This document shows, in pieces, positions 25,294 through 34,595 of a DNA stretch of 64,000 nt. The notes under the pieces are model-generated. The model saw nothing but the letters and a program-made list of their open reading frames with translations, was not told the origin of the DNA and ran no database searches. This DNA is from an uncultured Opitutaceae bacterium (lineage in GTDB: Bacteria; Verrucomicrobiota; Verrucomicrobiia; Opitutales; Opitutaceae), in NCBI GenBank assembly GCA_937958045.1, contig CALFXL010000030.1:62001-126000 (forward strand), given 5' to 3'. The position numbers were made by a program, and so were the translations under genes. The stretch's first letter is position 1. Each line of letters begins with the position of its first letter.

Positions 25294-25998
25294 ATGTCGT
25301 CTTCTCAACCGCTGAAAATCGTCATCACTGGAATCACGCGCGGACTCGGTCGTGCGCTCGCGGAAAAATACATCGCGATGGGGCATACGGTGATCGGCTG
25401 CGGTCGCGGCGCGGACGGCATTTTCGATCTACGCTTCACGCATCCCGCGCCGCATGATTTCGCGGTCGTGGATGTTTCCGAACCGACGAAGGTCGATCTC
25501 TGGGCCGAGAAAGTTTTGGCGGTGCACGGCGCGCCGGATTATTTGATCAACAACGCCGGCGTGATGAACGATCCCGCGCCGTTGTGGGAAGTGCCGGCGG
25601 ATAAATTTTCGCGCGTGATCGATGTGAACGTGAAAGGCATCGCCAACGTCGTGCGCGCGTTTGTGCCTGCGATGATCGCGGCGAAGCGAGGGGTGATCGT
25701 GAATTTCAGTTCGGGTTGGGGGCGCTCCGTGTCGCCGGAAGTCGCGCCTTACTGCGCGTCGAAATGGGCGGTCGAAGGATTGACGCGTGCGCTCGCGGAA
25801 GAACTTCCCTCGGGCCTCGCGGCGATCCCGCTCAATCCCGGCGTCATCGATACGCAGATGTTGCGTCAGTGCTGGGCGGATGGTGCGGCGCAATATGGCA
25901 AAGCCGAAGCGTGGGCGGAGAAAGCGGCGCCGTTTATTCTGAGTCTCGGCGCGAAGGACAACGGACGTCCGCTCAGCGTGCGGGAGTACGAAGATTAA
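25294..25998 (+). CDS. Short-chain dehydrogenase/reductase
   Basis: 234 residues, classical SDR size. TGITRGLGR (12-20) is the NAD(P)-binding motif, NNAG is at 86-89, a catalytic Ser lies near residue 140, and YCASK carries Y153 and K157. Substrate unknown. The ATG at 25294 is used instead of a GTG 15 bases earlier. It follows the signalling genes by 55 bases and may or may not share their transcript. Confidence 0.9.
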   Translation: MSSSQPLKIVITGITRGLGRALAEKYIAMGHTVIGCGRGADGIFDLRFTHPAPHDFAVVDVSEPTKVDLWAEKVLAVHGAPDYLINNAGVMNDPAPLWEVPADKFSRVIDVNVKGIANVVRAFVPAMIAAKRGVIVNFSSGWGRSVSPEVAPYCASKWAVEGLTRALAEELPSGLAAIPLNPGVIDTQMLRQCWADGAAQYGKAEAWAEKAAPFILSLGAKDNGRPLSVREYED

Positions 25999-26028
25999 AG
26001 ATGCGCCCGGGTGGTGCGGACGCGTTTT

Positions 26029-27528
26029 TCACGGATTGCGACGTTTCGATTCGAGATCGATCCAACGCACAAGCACCACGGCGAGCGCGGAGGCCGTGAG
26101 AAGGATTGCTGGATTTTGCAGATGAAAATCGATCCAGCAGTGCGCGAGCAGCAGTGCGAGTCCGAGGCTCAGCAATAGCGCGGGAGAATTTTTCCACGCG
26201 CGGCGGCGACACCACGCGAACACACCCGCACCGAGCAGAAGGATCAGCGGAAGAGAACCGACGATGCCGAGCTCGGCGAGAAACTGGAGGTAGTCGTTAT
26301 GCGCGTGTTCATAATAGAACATGCGCCCGGGATCCCACGCCGGTTGATAGATGGCGGGATGGTTTTGTTGGAAGAGCGGGAAGAGAAAACGGAAACAACC
26401 CGCGCCCCAACCGGTGACCGGTTGCGCTTGCGCCATCTCCCAGGTCGCTTGCGCGGCGATCTGACGCGACTCGATCGAGGCCACTCGATCGGATTGGAAA
26501 AGCTGCTGAAATTTATCCGCGGCTCGCGCGAGTTGTAGCTGACGCGCGCTGAGCCACACAAGACCCGCGAGGCAGACCGCGATCGCTGCCACGAGCGGGA
26601 GATTCGGACGACGTGCGCTGCGCAACAGATGGAGAACGCCCATCACGATGCTTACCGCACCAAAAAGCAGCATGAGCAACGTGGACGCGCGCGAAAAACT
26701 CAGAGCCACGATCAGCGCGAGAAGCACCGCGCACACCACAAACACGGGCGCGGGACTGGCGCGTTCGAAGTGACGTTCGGAATGCCGTTGGTGCCACGCC
26801 GCGACCGCGAGCGCAGTCGCGAGAAGCAAATTAAAGTAAGCGCCCGCGTGGTTTTTGTAGAGAAACGTTGCGACCGCGTAGTGCGTACTCGGCTCGATGA
26901 ACCAGAGAATTTTCCCGTTACCGGCGACGTGTTGGAGAATGCCGACTATCGCGAGCAAGGTCGCGTTGAGCACGAGCAGCGAGAGCAAACCGCGCAACAT
27001 CGCGCGTCGCGTCAGACCGATCCAGAGCGCGCACGCAGTCATCCATGCCGACGACCAAACAAGCAGCGCGCGCCACGGGTTGGAAATCGCGAATGGGGCA
27101 TCGGCGCTCGCGGGCAACCACGCGACATGATCGATGCGTTCCATCCACCAAGCATCTCCTTCGCGCATGTAGCGCCACGCCGGGTTCACTGCTTGGACAA
27201 AAACGTACGCGAGCAAAATGAGGCCGAGCCAGAAACCGGGAAATTTCAGCAAACGACGCACCGGCAAATAGCGATAGCTGCGCCCGTCGCGGCTGTACTC
27301 GCCGATGTGTGTGCGCGGCACGAGCGCGATCGCGAAACACGTTCCGGCGAGCAGAAAACTCAACACTTGGCTCCACACATGCATCGTGCCGAGCGCCCAC
27401 GGCAGGAAGCACAGATGCGCGCCGCTCAACCCGACGAGCGTGATCTCGAGCGGATGAAGTCGTGCGGGTTTCTTGCGCGAAGGAAACGACGCGGCGGGGG
27501 CAGGTGAGGTGGGGAAACGGGACGCCAC
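26029..27528 (-). CDS. O-antigen ligase / Wzy-type polysaccharide polymerase family protein
   Basis: 499 residues with about eleven to twelve membrane helices and a large loop between the later ones. That loop region carries QPVTGWGAGCFRFLFPLFQ and YYEHAHNDYLQFLAELGIVG, the Wzy_C signature with the conserved HAHNDYLQ motif. Such proteins join or polymerise lipid-linked oligosaccharides on the periplasmic face. It follows the initiating sugar transferase gene on the same strand with a 48-base gap, so both probably make one exopolysaccharide or O-antigen. Confidence 0.9.
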   Translation of the reverse strand: MASRFPTSPAPAASFPSRKKPARLHPLEITLVGLSGAHLCFLPWALGTMHVWSQVLSFLLAGTCFAIALVPRTHIGEYSRDGRSYRYLPVRRLLKFPGFWLGLILLAYVFVQAVNPAWRYMREGDAWWMERIDHVAWLPASADAPFAISNPWRALLVWSSAWMTACALWIGLTRRAMLRGLLSLLVLNATLLAIVGILQHVAGNGKILWFIEPSTHYAVATFLYKNHAGAYFNLLLATALAVAAWHQRHSERHFERASPAPVFVVCAVLLALIVALSFSRASTLLMLLFGAVSIVMGVLHLLRSARRPNLPLVAAIAVCLAGLVWLSARQLQLARAADKFQQLFQSDRVASIESRQIAAQATWEMAQAQPVTGWGAGCFRFLFPLFQQNHPAIYQPAWDPGRMFYYEHAHNDYLQFLAELGIVGSLPLILLLGAGVFAWCRRRAWKNSPALLLSLGLALLLAHCWIDFHLQNPAILLTASALAVVLVRWIDLESKRRNP

Positions 27529-27576
27529 GGTTGCGGAGAGAAGCGGGAACGGGGCTGCGGGTAAATGTCGAAGAGT

Positions 27577-28959
27577 TTAGCGTCCGCCGCGACCGAAAAG
27601 AACGACGGGAATCGTGCCGAGCAGGATTTTGAAATCCAACCAGAGCGACCATTGATCGATGTAAGCGAGGTCGAGGCGCACCCAATCTTCGAAGTCCGCG
27701 ATGATGTTGCGACCACTGATCTGCCACAAACACGTGAGCCCGGGACGCACGCTGAGACGACGACGATGCGCGTCATCGCTGATACGTTTCACTTCTTCGA
27801 TCGGCAGCGGACGCGGTCCCACGAGGCTCATTTCACCGCGCAGCACGTTCCATAGTTGGGGGATTTCATCGAGACTGTGACGGCGCAAAAAGCGGCCGAG
27901 CGGCGTGACACGCGGATCGTTGGCGATCTTAAAAACAGGGCCGCTCATTTCGTTGCGCGTAGCGAGCGATGCCTGGCGCTTTTCGGCGTTCACCTGCATC
28001 GAGCGAAACTTGAGCAACCAAAACGGCTCGCCGTTGAGTCCTGCGCGCTGTTGGCGAAACAAGACCGGACCACGACTCGTGAGTTTGATCGCAATGGCGA
28101 TGAGCAACGCGAGCGGCAGCAATGCGATCATGAGCACGCCGGCGACCATGATGTCGATGAGACGTTTCCAGATCAGATGACTCGGAGGCGCGCTTTGTGC
28201 GGTGTAATGAATAACCGGTTCGCCCGCGAACCAATCGATGCTCATGCCGAACGGAGAACGCGGGAAAAATCCGGGACGCACGATCACGGAAACGCCCTCG
28301 CGTTCGCACGCGGTGAGCACGGGTTGCAGGCGGTGATTGTCGCTGCCGGCGAGATTCACGATTACGGCATTGACGGAATGTTCGTGCAGCAAACTCACGA
28401 GATTTTCGATCGAACCCGTGCGCGGATCGAACTCGCCGACGCTTTCGATCAAGTCGCGTTCGAAATCGGAGAGCGCATCGCGCAGGCGCGCATTTTCGTC
28501 GATGGAACCGACCCAGAGCATGCGGTCGCGACGAGCCCGTCGTCGTCGAAATCGCAGGAGAAAACGCCGTGTCCACTCTTGGCGCAGATAAACGAAGAGG
28601 CCGCCAAATCCGCAGGCGAGGAGGATGACGGAACGCGCGTATTGTGCGCGCACCAAAAACAGAATGAGCACGAGCGCTACGGCGTGAAACACGATGCCGC
28701 GCGCGACGGCGAAGACGGCACCGAGGCGAGCATTGAGACGCGGTTCACGATAAAAACCCTGTGACGCGTAGATCAGCGGACCGGAGAGCGCGACGATGGG
28801 GAAGAGCCAGAGATGCTCTGGGAAACGCTCGATCTGCGGGAGGTCGAAGAACGGAAAATTATCGCGCAGCAGATAGGCCACCGCGAGGGCGGCGACGAAG
28901 AGAACGGCGTCGCCGATTTGGAGGAGAATCGTGCGAATGCGCTTTGAATGAGAAAGCAC
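27577..28959 (-). CDS. Polyprenyl-phosphate sugar phosphotransferase initiating exopolysaccharide synthesis
   Basis: 460 residues. Four N-terminal membrane helices and a CoA-binding-like cytoplasmic domain are followed by the bacterial sugar transferase domain (about 265-455). The domain contains KRLIDIMVAGVLMIALLPLA, LLKFRSMQVNAE, RFLRRHSLDEIPQLWNVLRG and SLVGPRPLPIEEV, with the conserved Asp-Glu in the DEIPQ segment. It transfers a sugar-1-phosphate to undecaprenyl phosphate. Family resembles WbaP/EpsZ; the sugar cannot be told from sequence alone. Confidence 0.92.
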   Translation of the reverse strand: MLSHSKRIRTILLQIGDAVLFVAALAVAYLLRDNFPFFDLPQIERFPEHLWLFPIVALSGPLIYASQGFYREPRLNARLGAVFAVARGIVFHAVALVLILFLVRAQYARSVILLACGFGGLFVYLRQEWTRRFLLRFRRRRARRDRMLWVGSIDENARLRDALSDFERDLIESVGEFDPRTGSIENLVSLLHEHSVNAVIVNLAGSDNHRLQPVLTACEREGVSVIVRPGFFPRSPFGMSIDWFAGEPVIHYTAQSAPPSHLIWKRLIDIMVAGVLMIALLPLALLIAIAIKLTSRGPVLFRQQRAGLNGEPFWLLKFRSMQVNAEKRQASLATRNEMSGPVFKIANDPRVTPLGRFLRRHSLDEIPQLWNVLRGEMSLVGPRPLPIEEVKRISDDAHRRRLSVRPGLTCLWQISGRNIIADFEDWVRLDLAYIDQWSLWLDFKILLGTIPVVLFGRGGR

Positions 28960-28983
28960 GGCGAAGACCGCCTCGCGGCGAGG

Positions 28984-29637
28984 TCAAAAACGGCGCACGT
29001 AGATCGCGCCACTTTCGTCAACGAAGGTGAGCACGCCCGGTTCAATGGAAGCGAGCCGCAGCCCGAGCGAAGGTTCGATCAGATCGTTTTCGCGGAAAAG
29101 CCGGTCGTTGAGAATCGCGCGACTGCCTGTATCCGAAATACGGATACCAGAAATGCGCAAACGATCGATGAAAGTCTGGATGCGCGCCCCGAGGTTGATC
29201 GTCGGCGCAGGCTCGACGATTGGCGCGGTGGGGGACGCTTCGACGACGGGTGAGGAGGCGATCGGTGACACGACGCCGGTAGGTAGGGGCCCGCTAGGTT
29301 GAGGATTTTCCGCAATAACCACGGGCGAGGGCGCAGGCTCCGCGGGTGTGATGGGCGCAACCACTGTCGGCGTGGTGGCTGGCGCGGCCACGACAGGAGA
29401 CGGTGATGGCGTTGGCGCGGGCGCAGGTGTGGAGTCGCGAAGCAGATAAAGTGCGGCCGTGAAAGAGATCGCGATGCACGCGGCGGCGACGGCGAGCGAG
29501 AGCAGGATGATTTTTGCGCGCGAGTTTCCGCCGGAGGACCGCCCCGGGACGGCAGCGGGGCCGCGCGATTGTGGTGGCGGCGGCGTGTCGCCATGACGAT
29601 GCTGGGCTTTTTTGAGGGCGTCGTTGATCAGGCTCAT
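28984..29637 (-). CDS. GspB-like (ExeB-like) membrane protein
   Basis: 217 residues. The N-terminus MSLINDALKKAQHRH matches the short cytoplasmic start of GspB proteins; a membrane helix (about 46-68) and a Pro/Ala/Val-rich linker follow. The C-terminal domain is LRISGIRISDTGSRAILNDR followed by LFRENDLIEPSLGLRL, the T2SSB-type fold. GspB pairs with the GspA ATPase, encoded immediately upstream, to help insert the secretin or span the peptidoglycan. No type II secretion core genes are in the window; the location suggests a role in polysaccharide export or cell-wall passage. Confidence 0.82.
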   Translation of the reverse strand: MSLINDALKKAQHRHGDTPPPPQSRGPAAVPGRSSGGNSRAKIILLSLAVAAACIAISFTAALYLLRDSTPAPAPTPSPSPVVAAPATTPTVVAPITPAEPAPSPVVIAENPQPSGPLPTGVVSPIASSPVVEASPTAPIVEPAPTINLGARIQTFIDRLRISGIRISDTGSRAILNDRLFRENDLIEPSLGLRLASIEPGVLTFVDESGAIYVRRF

Positions 29638-29649
29638 GGCGGCGGATGG

Positions 29650-30465
29650 TTAGCGGGTGAGTTTCTTCACGTCTTTGATCGCGCGGTGGACGTCCCAGTA
29701 GGTGATCTCGTCGGACTCGCGAATATAAGCGGAGAGAAGAGCTTTGTCGCAGAGATTATTCACGACGCGCGGAATGCCGCGCGAGAAACGATGGATGAGA
29801 CGCATAGCCCATTTGGTGAAGGTGGGGCGGCCGTTCCAGCCGGCGGTGGTCATGCGATGGTTCACATAGTGCGCGAGATCGTAGGGCGTGAGCGGCGCGA
29901 GTTCGCAGTGAACGAGAATGCGTTGCCGCAGTTGGCGGAGTTCGTCGCGCTTGAGAATGTCTTTCAGCTCCGGCTGCCCCATGAGCACGATTTGGAGGAG
30001 CTTTTGTTTGTCGGTTTCGAGATTGGAAAGGAGACGAACCTGTTCGAGCACTTCGAAGGAGAGATTCTGCGCTTCGTCGATGATGAGCACGATGTCGCGG
30101 CCGCGTTCGATGCGGTCGAGCAAGATACGCGTCATCTGCAGCACGAGATCGTTGGGATCGTCGGCGTGCGTGGTTTCGCCGAGCTCTTGGAGGATCGCGC
30201 GGAGCATCTGCGTTTCGTTGACGCGAGGATTGACGATGAGCGCGGTGTCGAAGCGGGCGGGATCGAGATCGTTGAGAAAGCAGCGGCAGAGCGTGGTTTT
30301 TCCGCAACCCACTTCGCCGACGACCACGATGAAGCCTTTGCGTTGTTCGACGCCGTACTTGAGGTGTTGCAGGGCTTCTTGATGTGTGGGGCTGAGGTAG
30401 AGGAATTTCGGATCGGGGGTGATGTTGAACGGCATCTCCGTAAATCCGTAAAAACTCTGATACAT
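29650..30465 (-). CDS. GspA/ExeA-type AAA ATPase
   Basis: 271 residues. MYQSFYGFTEMPFNITPDPK opens the protein as in ExeA/GspA and exosortase-associated ATPases. Walker A is G50-EVGCGKT-57 and Walker B is DIVLIIDEAQNL (about 124-135). It is shorter than ExeA because it lacks the C-terminal periplasmic peptidoglycan-binding domain. First gene of the four-gene leftward cluster. The ATG at 30465 lies inside the 17-mer also found at 14114; an upstream start would only add repeat-encoded residues. Confidence 0.88.
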   Translation of the reverse strand: MYQSFYGFTEMPFNITPDPKFLYLSPTHQEALQHLKYGVEQRKGFIVVVGEVGCGKTTLCRCFLNDLDPARFDTALIVNPRVNETQMLRAILQELGETTHADDPNDLVLQMTRILLDRIERGRDIVLIIDEAQNLSFEVLEQVRLLSNLETDKQKLLQIVLMGQPELKDILKRDELRQLRQRILVHCELAPLTPYDLAHYVNHRMTTAGWNGRPTFTKWAMRLIHRFSRGIPRVVNNLCDKALLSAYIRESDEITYWDVHRAIKDVKKLTR

Positions 30466-30478
30466 GGGCGTTTGGAGT
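30462..30478. repeat. Second copy of 17-mer ACATGGGCGTTTGGAGT
   Basis: Identical to 14114-14130. On the minus strand it reads ACTCCAAACGCCCATGT, so the ATG that starts the GspA-like gene is part of it. Flanked by G-rich heptamer-like sequence to about 30500. Confidence 0.6.
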
Positions 30479-30575
30479 ATGGGCGGGCGGGCGCAAAGGC
30501 ACGTCAATTTGCACCGGGGAGCAAGACTGAGGTGGGATTTGAAAGCTCCTTTACATCACGGCGCAGCGGGCGTTT

Positions 30576-30914
30576 ATGTCCGCATCTTTCTCCACTGTGA
30601 ATCTGCGCCGCCTGATCGTTTTTCTCTATTTGCTTTTGTTCGCAGGCATCGCCGTGGGATCGGGCGTTTTTCTTTGGAAATCGCGCGAGGAGTATTTGCA
30701 CCTGCGGAAAGCCGAGCAGAACGCGAAAGTGCGCCTGGCCGAAGCGCAGCAAAAACTGCGCGAACAGGAAGTGATCCTCGAGCGGTTGCGCACCGATCGC
30801 GATTACGTCGAGATGGTGATTCGTCGTCATCTCGGTTACGCGAAACCGGGCGAGCGCATCTTCCTCTTTTCAGAACAAGAAGAAAATCTGCTGCGCGCAC
30901 CGAGCGGACGTTGA
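30576..30914 (+). CDS. FtsB/DivIC-type septum formation initiator
   Basis: 112 residues: a short cytoplasmic tail, one membrane helix (about 12-33), then a coiled coil (about 40-85) and a C-terminal GYAKPGERIFLF. This matches the FtsB/DivIC topology; these proteins form the divisome FtsQLB complex. The GYxxPGE motif after the coiled coil is characteristic. Divergent from the polysaccharide cluster and 78 bases upstream of the pyrophosphorylase gene. Confidence 0.88.
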   Translation: MSASFSTVNLRRLIVFLYLLLFAGIAVGSGVFLWKSREEYLHLRKAEQNAKVRLAEAQQKLREQEVILERLRTDRDYVEMVIRRHLGYAKPGERIFLFSEQEENLLRAPSGR

Positions 30915-30992
30915 GGGATTCCCCGAGATGAGGGAATAAACGTTGCTCTGGTCCGGAGGCGTTTCCTCAATTTCGGCCCGACACGTTTTCAC

Positions 30993-32417
30993 ATGGCCAC
31001 TCCATCGATCATCGAAGCGTTTGAACGCGCCGGACAGGGACAGGTTTTCGCGTTCTACTCCCAACTCGACGCGGCTGCGCAAAAGCGGTTGCTCGACGAA
31101 GCCTCCGAGATCGATCTCGGGGAAGTCGATCGCCTCAATCGCACGCTGCTTACCAAGAGCGCGGGTGCGATCGATTTGAACGGCCTCGAGCCTGCGCCTT
31201 ATTTGCCGCTTCCGGAAAACGGCGGCGATCCCGCCAAATGGGCGGAAGCGAAACGCGTCGGCGAAGACGCTTTGCGCGCGGGACGTGTGGCGGCGTTCAC
31301 GGTCGCGGGCGGGCAGGGCACACGTCTCGGTTACGATGGCCCGAAGGGCACGTTCCGCGTCACGCCCATCAAGCAGAAGTCGCTCTTTCAAGTGTTCGCG
31401 GAGAAAATACGCGCGGCCGGGCTGCGCTATGGAAAACCGATCCACTGGTTCATCATGACCAGCCACGCGAATCACGAGGCGACCGAAGCCTTTTTTAAGG
31501 AAAACGATTTCTTCGGACTCTCGTCCGCGCGTGTGCATTTCTTCCGCCAAGGCCGCATGCCTGCGGTGGATTTCAACGGACGCATTTTGCTGGAAACGCG
31601 CGGCTCGATCGCGATGAGCCCGGATGGCCACGGTGGATCGTTGCGTGCGCTGGCCCGCAGCGGCGCGCTCGATCTGATGGCGAAAGAGGGCATCGATACG
31701 CTCAGCTATTTCCAGGTGGATAATCCGCTCATCCGCGTGATCGATCCGACCTTCATCGGTTTCCATCTGCTCAATAATTCCGAGCTGAGCAGCAAGATGG
31801 TTCCCAAGGCTTACGCGGGCGAAAAAGTCGGCCACTTCTGCGTGCAGAATGGACGCAATGTCGTGATCGAATACTCCGACTTGCCGGCGTCGTATCAGGA
31901 ACAAGTCGATCCCGCGACAGGCCGTCTGCGCTACATCGCGGGCAGCATCGCGATCCATGTTTTCAACACGGCATTCATCCGTCGCATGGCCGAAGGTGGC
32001 GAAGGCGTGGCGCTGCCGTTTCACCGCGCGGACAAAAAGATTCCGACGGTCGATGCTTCGGGCAATCCGGTGAAACCGGAAAAACCGAATGGCGTGAAAT
32101 TCGAGATGTTCGTCTTCGACGCGCTGCCTTTCGCGAAAAATCCCGTGATCATCGAGACGCGTCGCGCGGACGATTTCAGCCCGGTAAAAAATGCAGAAGG
32201 CGTCGATTCGCCGAAAACCTGCCGCGAGGATCAGCTCCGTCAGTTTGCCCGCTGGTTCAAGATGAATGGCGTCGAACTTGAGACCGACGAAACGGGACTG
32301 CCGAAAGGTGTGTACGAAGTGTCTCCGCTTTTTGGATACGACGAAGATTCGTTCGCGGATTCGTGGCGGAAACTCCCGATCAAACCCGCGGTCAGTGACG
32401 GCCTCTATCTGGAGTAA
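30993..32417 (+). CDS. UDPGP-type uridylyltransferase (UDP-sugar pyrophosphorylase)
   Basis: 474 residues, the eukaryotic UAP1/UDPGP fold. The nucleotide-binding motif VAGGQGTRLG is at about 104-113, followed by GPKGTFRVTPIKQKSLFQVF. FQVDNPLIRVIDPTFIGFH carries the catalytic Asp region, and DDFSPVKNAEG appears near the end. It makes UDP-GlcNAc or UDP-glucose from UTP and the sugar 1-phosphate; the closest family is UDP-GlcNAc pyrophosphorylase. The next gene, a phosphohexomutase, would supply the sugar 1-phosphate. Confidence 0.9.
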   Translation: MATPSIIEAFERAGQGQVFAFYSQLDAAAQKRLLDEASEIDLGEVDRLNRTLLTKSAGAIDLNGLEPAPYLPLPENGGDPAKWAEAKRVGEDALRAGRVAAFTVAGGQGTRLGYDGPKGTFRVTPIKQKSLFQVFAEKIRAAGLRYGKPIHWFIMTSHANHEATEAFFKENDFFGLSSARVHFFRQGRMPAVDFNGRILLETRGSIAMSPDGHGGSLRALARSGALDLMAKEGIDTLSYFQVDNPLIRVIDPTFIGFHLLNNSELSSKMVPKAYAGEKVGHFCVQNGRNVVIEYSDLPASYQEQVDPATGRLRYIAGSIAIHVFNTAFIRRMAEGGEGVALPFHRADKKIPTVDASGNPVKPEKPNGVKFEMFVFDALPFAKNPVIIETRRADDFSPVKNAEGVDSPKTCREDQLRQFARWFKMNGVELETDETGLPKGVYEVSPLFGYDEDSFADSWRKLPIKPAVSDGLYLE

Positions 32418-32468
32418 CCGGGCACGAGATCCGCTTCCTCCGACGTTTCACTCTTTGAATTCATCTGC

Positions 32469-34430
32469 ATGAGCACGCTCGATAAAATCCAAGCCGCCGC
32501 CCGATCGGGCCAACTGCTTCCCAGCACCGCCGAAAATCTCGGCGCATGGCTGGGAGCCTCGTTGCCCGCGTGGGCGATCGCGAGCATCAACGAGCTCGTC
32601 GAGAAAGAAGCGTGGGCCGAGTTGAACGATCGTTTTTATCGTTATCTCGAATTCGGCACGGGTGGCATGCGCGGTCGTACGATTGGCGTGGTCACCACGT
32701 CGGTCGAAACGGGAAAACTCGGGCCGCAAGAAACGCCGGAGCACCCCGCAGTCGGCAGCAATGTGCTCAACGATTTCACGCTCGTGCGCGCGACGATCGG
32801 ACTCTTCCGCTACACGCAAAAATATCTGACGAAGGAAAACCGCTTCGATCGTCCGAAGCTCGTGATCGCGCACGACGTCCGGCATTTCTCGCGGCACTTC
32901 TGCGAACTCGCCGCGTCCACATGGACGCGCCTCGGCGGCAATGCGTTTATTTTCGATGGCCCGCGCTCGACGCCGCAGCTCAGTTTCACGGTGCGTTATT
33001 TAAAGGCGCATGCCGGCGTGGTCATCACCGCGAGCCACAATCCCCCGCACGACAACGGATTCAAAGCCTACTTCGAAGACGGCGGCCAAGTGGTGCCTCC
33101 GCATGACAAAGGTATCGTGGCCGAAGTGAATGCGATCCCGCTCGCCGAACTCGGCGCGTATCTCGACAAGGATATTTCCGGCGTCATCACGCTCGGGAAG
33201 GCCGCGGATGACGCGTATCTGTCGGTGGCGTCGAAGGCCGTGATCGACAGCAGCGTTTTCAAGAAAACGAAGCTCAAGATCGCGTTCACCAACATCCACG
33301 GTACCGGCGGCATCGCGTCGGTGCCGCTGCTTTTGCATGCGGGTGCGGACGTGCACGAAGTGCGCGAGCAGATCACGTTTGATCCGCGTTTCCCGACGGT
33401 GAAATCGCCGAATCCCGAGAATGCGGAAGCGCTGTCGCTCGCGGTGAAACTTGCCGAGGAAAAAGAGCTCGATGTGGTGATGGCGACCGATCCCGATTGC
33501 GATCGCATGGGTTGCGCGGTGCGTAATCGCGACGGCTCGATCGAGCTGCTCACCGGCAATCAGATCGGCGCGATGCTCGCCGAGTATCGAATCGGCAAAT
33601 ACAAGGAGCTCGGCTGGATTCCGGCCGAAGGCGGAAATTCGTCGGTGCTCGTGAAAACCTTTGTGACCTCGCCGCTGCAGGACGCGATCGGACGCGCGCA
33701 TGGCGTGAAAGTCATCAACACGCTCACGGGCTTCAAATGGATCGCGGCGAAGATTCGCGGTTACGAAGAGCAGTTGAAGGCGCGGTTGTTGTCCGAAGAA
33801 GGCATCGCGCTCGATTACGATGCGACGCCGTTCGAAACGCGCGCGAAGCTGCTGCAGAAATACAGCTCGTTCTATCTCTTCGGCGGTGAAGAAAGCTACG
33901 GCTATCTCGGCAACGACTACGTGCGCGACAAGGACGGCAACGCCGCGTGTCTCATGCTCGCCGAGCTCTGCGCTTACGTGAAGAACCGCGGTCTCACCGT
34001 CACCGAATATCTCGATGAGATTTATCTGAAGCACGGCTTCTTCCTCGAAGGCGTGATCAATCTCTACTACGAAGGCGCCACCGGCGCGGCGAAGATCAAA
34101 CGCATCCTCGAAACATATCGCTCGGCGCCGCCGAAGGCGTTTGGCGATGTGGGGGTGGCGAAATTCCAGGACTTCGGTCGCGAAAAGGTGATCGATGCCG
34201 ATGGCGACACGATCCCGTCGCAGGATTTGTACTTCGTCACGCTCGCGAACGGCTACAGCTTCGCGGCGCGCGGCAGCGGCACGGAGCCGAAGATGAAGTT
34301 TTATCTTTTCGCGCAGGACAAAGCCGGCAGCGCCGCCGAACTCGCGGCGACGAAGGAACGCGTGAAAGCGGAGCTCAACCGCATCAAGGCCTTCATTGAA
34401 GCCGATGCGAAACAGCGCGCGGAAAGCTGA
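32469..34430 (+). CDS. Phosphohexomutase (phosphoglucomutase/phosphomannomutase family)
   Basis: 653 residues, longer than the usual 570-600 of the PGM2-like group. The phospho-serine loop is VVITASHNPPHDNGFKA with S189. The metal loop is ATDPDCDRMG, the sugar-binding loop GGEESYGYLG, and the phosphate-binding loop RGSGTEPKMKFY. It interconverts sugar 6- and 1-phosphates. Fifty-one bases after the pyrophosphorylase gene; the pair forms a nucleotide-sugar supply unit for the nearby polysaccharide and envelope genes. Confidence 0.92.
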   Translation: MSTLDKIQAAARSGQLLPSTAENLGAWLGASLPAWAIASINELVEKEAWAELNDRFYRYLEFGTGGMRGRTIGVVTTSVETGKLGPQETPEHPAVGSNVLNDFTLVRATIGLFRYTQKYLTKENRFDRPKLVIAHDVRHFSRHFCELAASTWTRLGGNAFIFDGPRSTPQLSFTVRYLKAHAGVVITASHNPPHDNGFKAYFEDGGQVVPPHDKGIVAEVNAIPLAELGAYLDKDISGVITLGKAADDAYLSVASKAVIDSSVFKKTKLKIAFTNIHGTGGIASVPLLLHAGADVHEVREQITFDPRFPTVKSPNPENAEALSLAVKLAEEKELDVVMATDPDCDRMGCAVRNRDGSIELLTGNQIGAMLAEYRIGKYKELGWIPAEGGNSSVLVKTFVTSPLQDAIGRAHGVKVINTLTGFKWIAAKIRGYEEQLKARLLSEEGIALDYDATPFETRAKLLQKYSSFYLFGGEESYGYLGNDYVRDKDGNAACLMLAELCAYVKNRGLTVTEYLDEIYLKHGFFLEGVINLYYEGATGAAKIKRILETYRSAPPKAFGDVGVAKFQDFGREKVIDADGDTIPSQDLYFVTLANGYSFAARGSGTEPKMKFYLFAQDKAGSAAELAATKERVKAELNRIKAFIEADAKQRAES

Positions 34431-34534
34431 ACGGAGTAACCTCCGCTGAGTTTGCGAGGCGCGCGTCCACGTGAGGTTGGGCGCGCGTCTTTTGTTTGGG
34501 CGTGCAGGACAGGCTGTATTCGTTTTTTCAATAC

Positions 34535-34567
34535 ATAAAAAAGCGGCTTCGTTTTCACGAAGCCGCT
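34535..34567 (-). terminator. Terminator of the pyruvate dehydrogenase operon
   Basis: A perfect 10-bp stem AGCGGCTTCG / CGAAGCCGCT (34542-34551 and 34558-34567) has a 6-base loop. On the minus strand it is followed by a run of T (A at 34537-34541 on the given strand). It is 28 bases beyond the E2 stop codon. Confidence 0.92.
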
Positions 34568-34595
34568 GAAAGGGATAAACAAAACGTTTCGTCGG

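Noticed and set aside
34440..34500. Plus-strand terminator after the phosphohexomutase gene (GGCGCGCGTC sequences)
   Set aside because: The two GC-rich segments are direct rather than inverted copies; only the palindromic GCGCGC core could pair, too weak to call.
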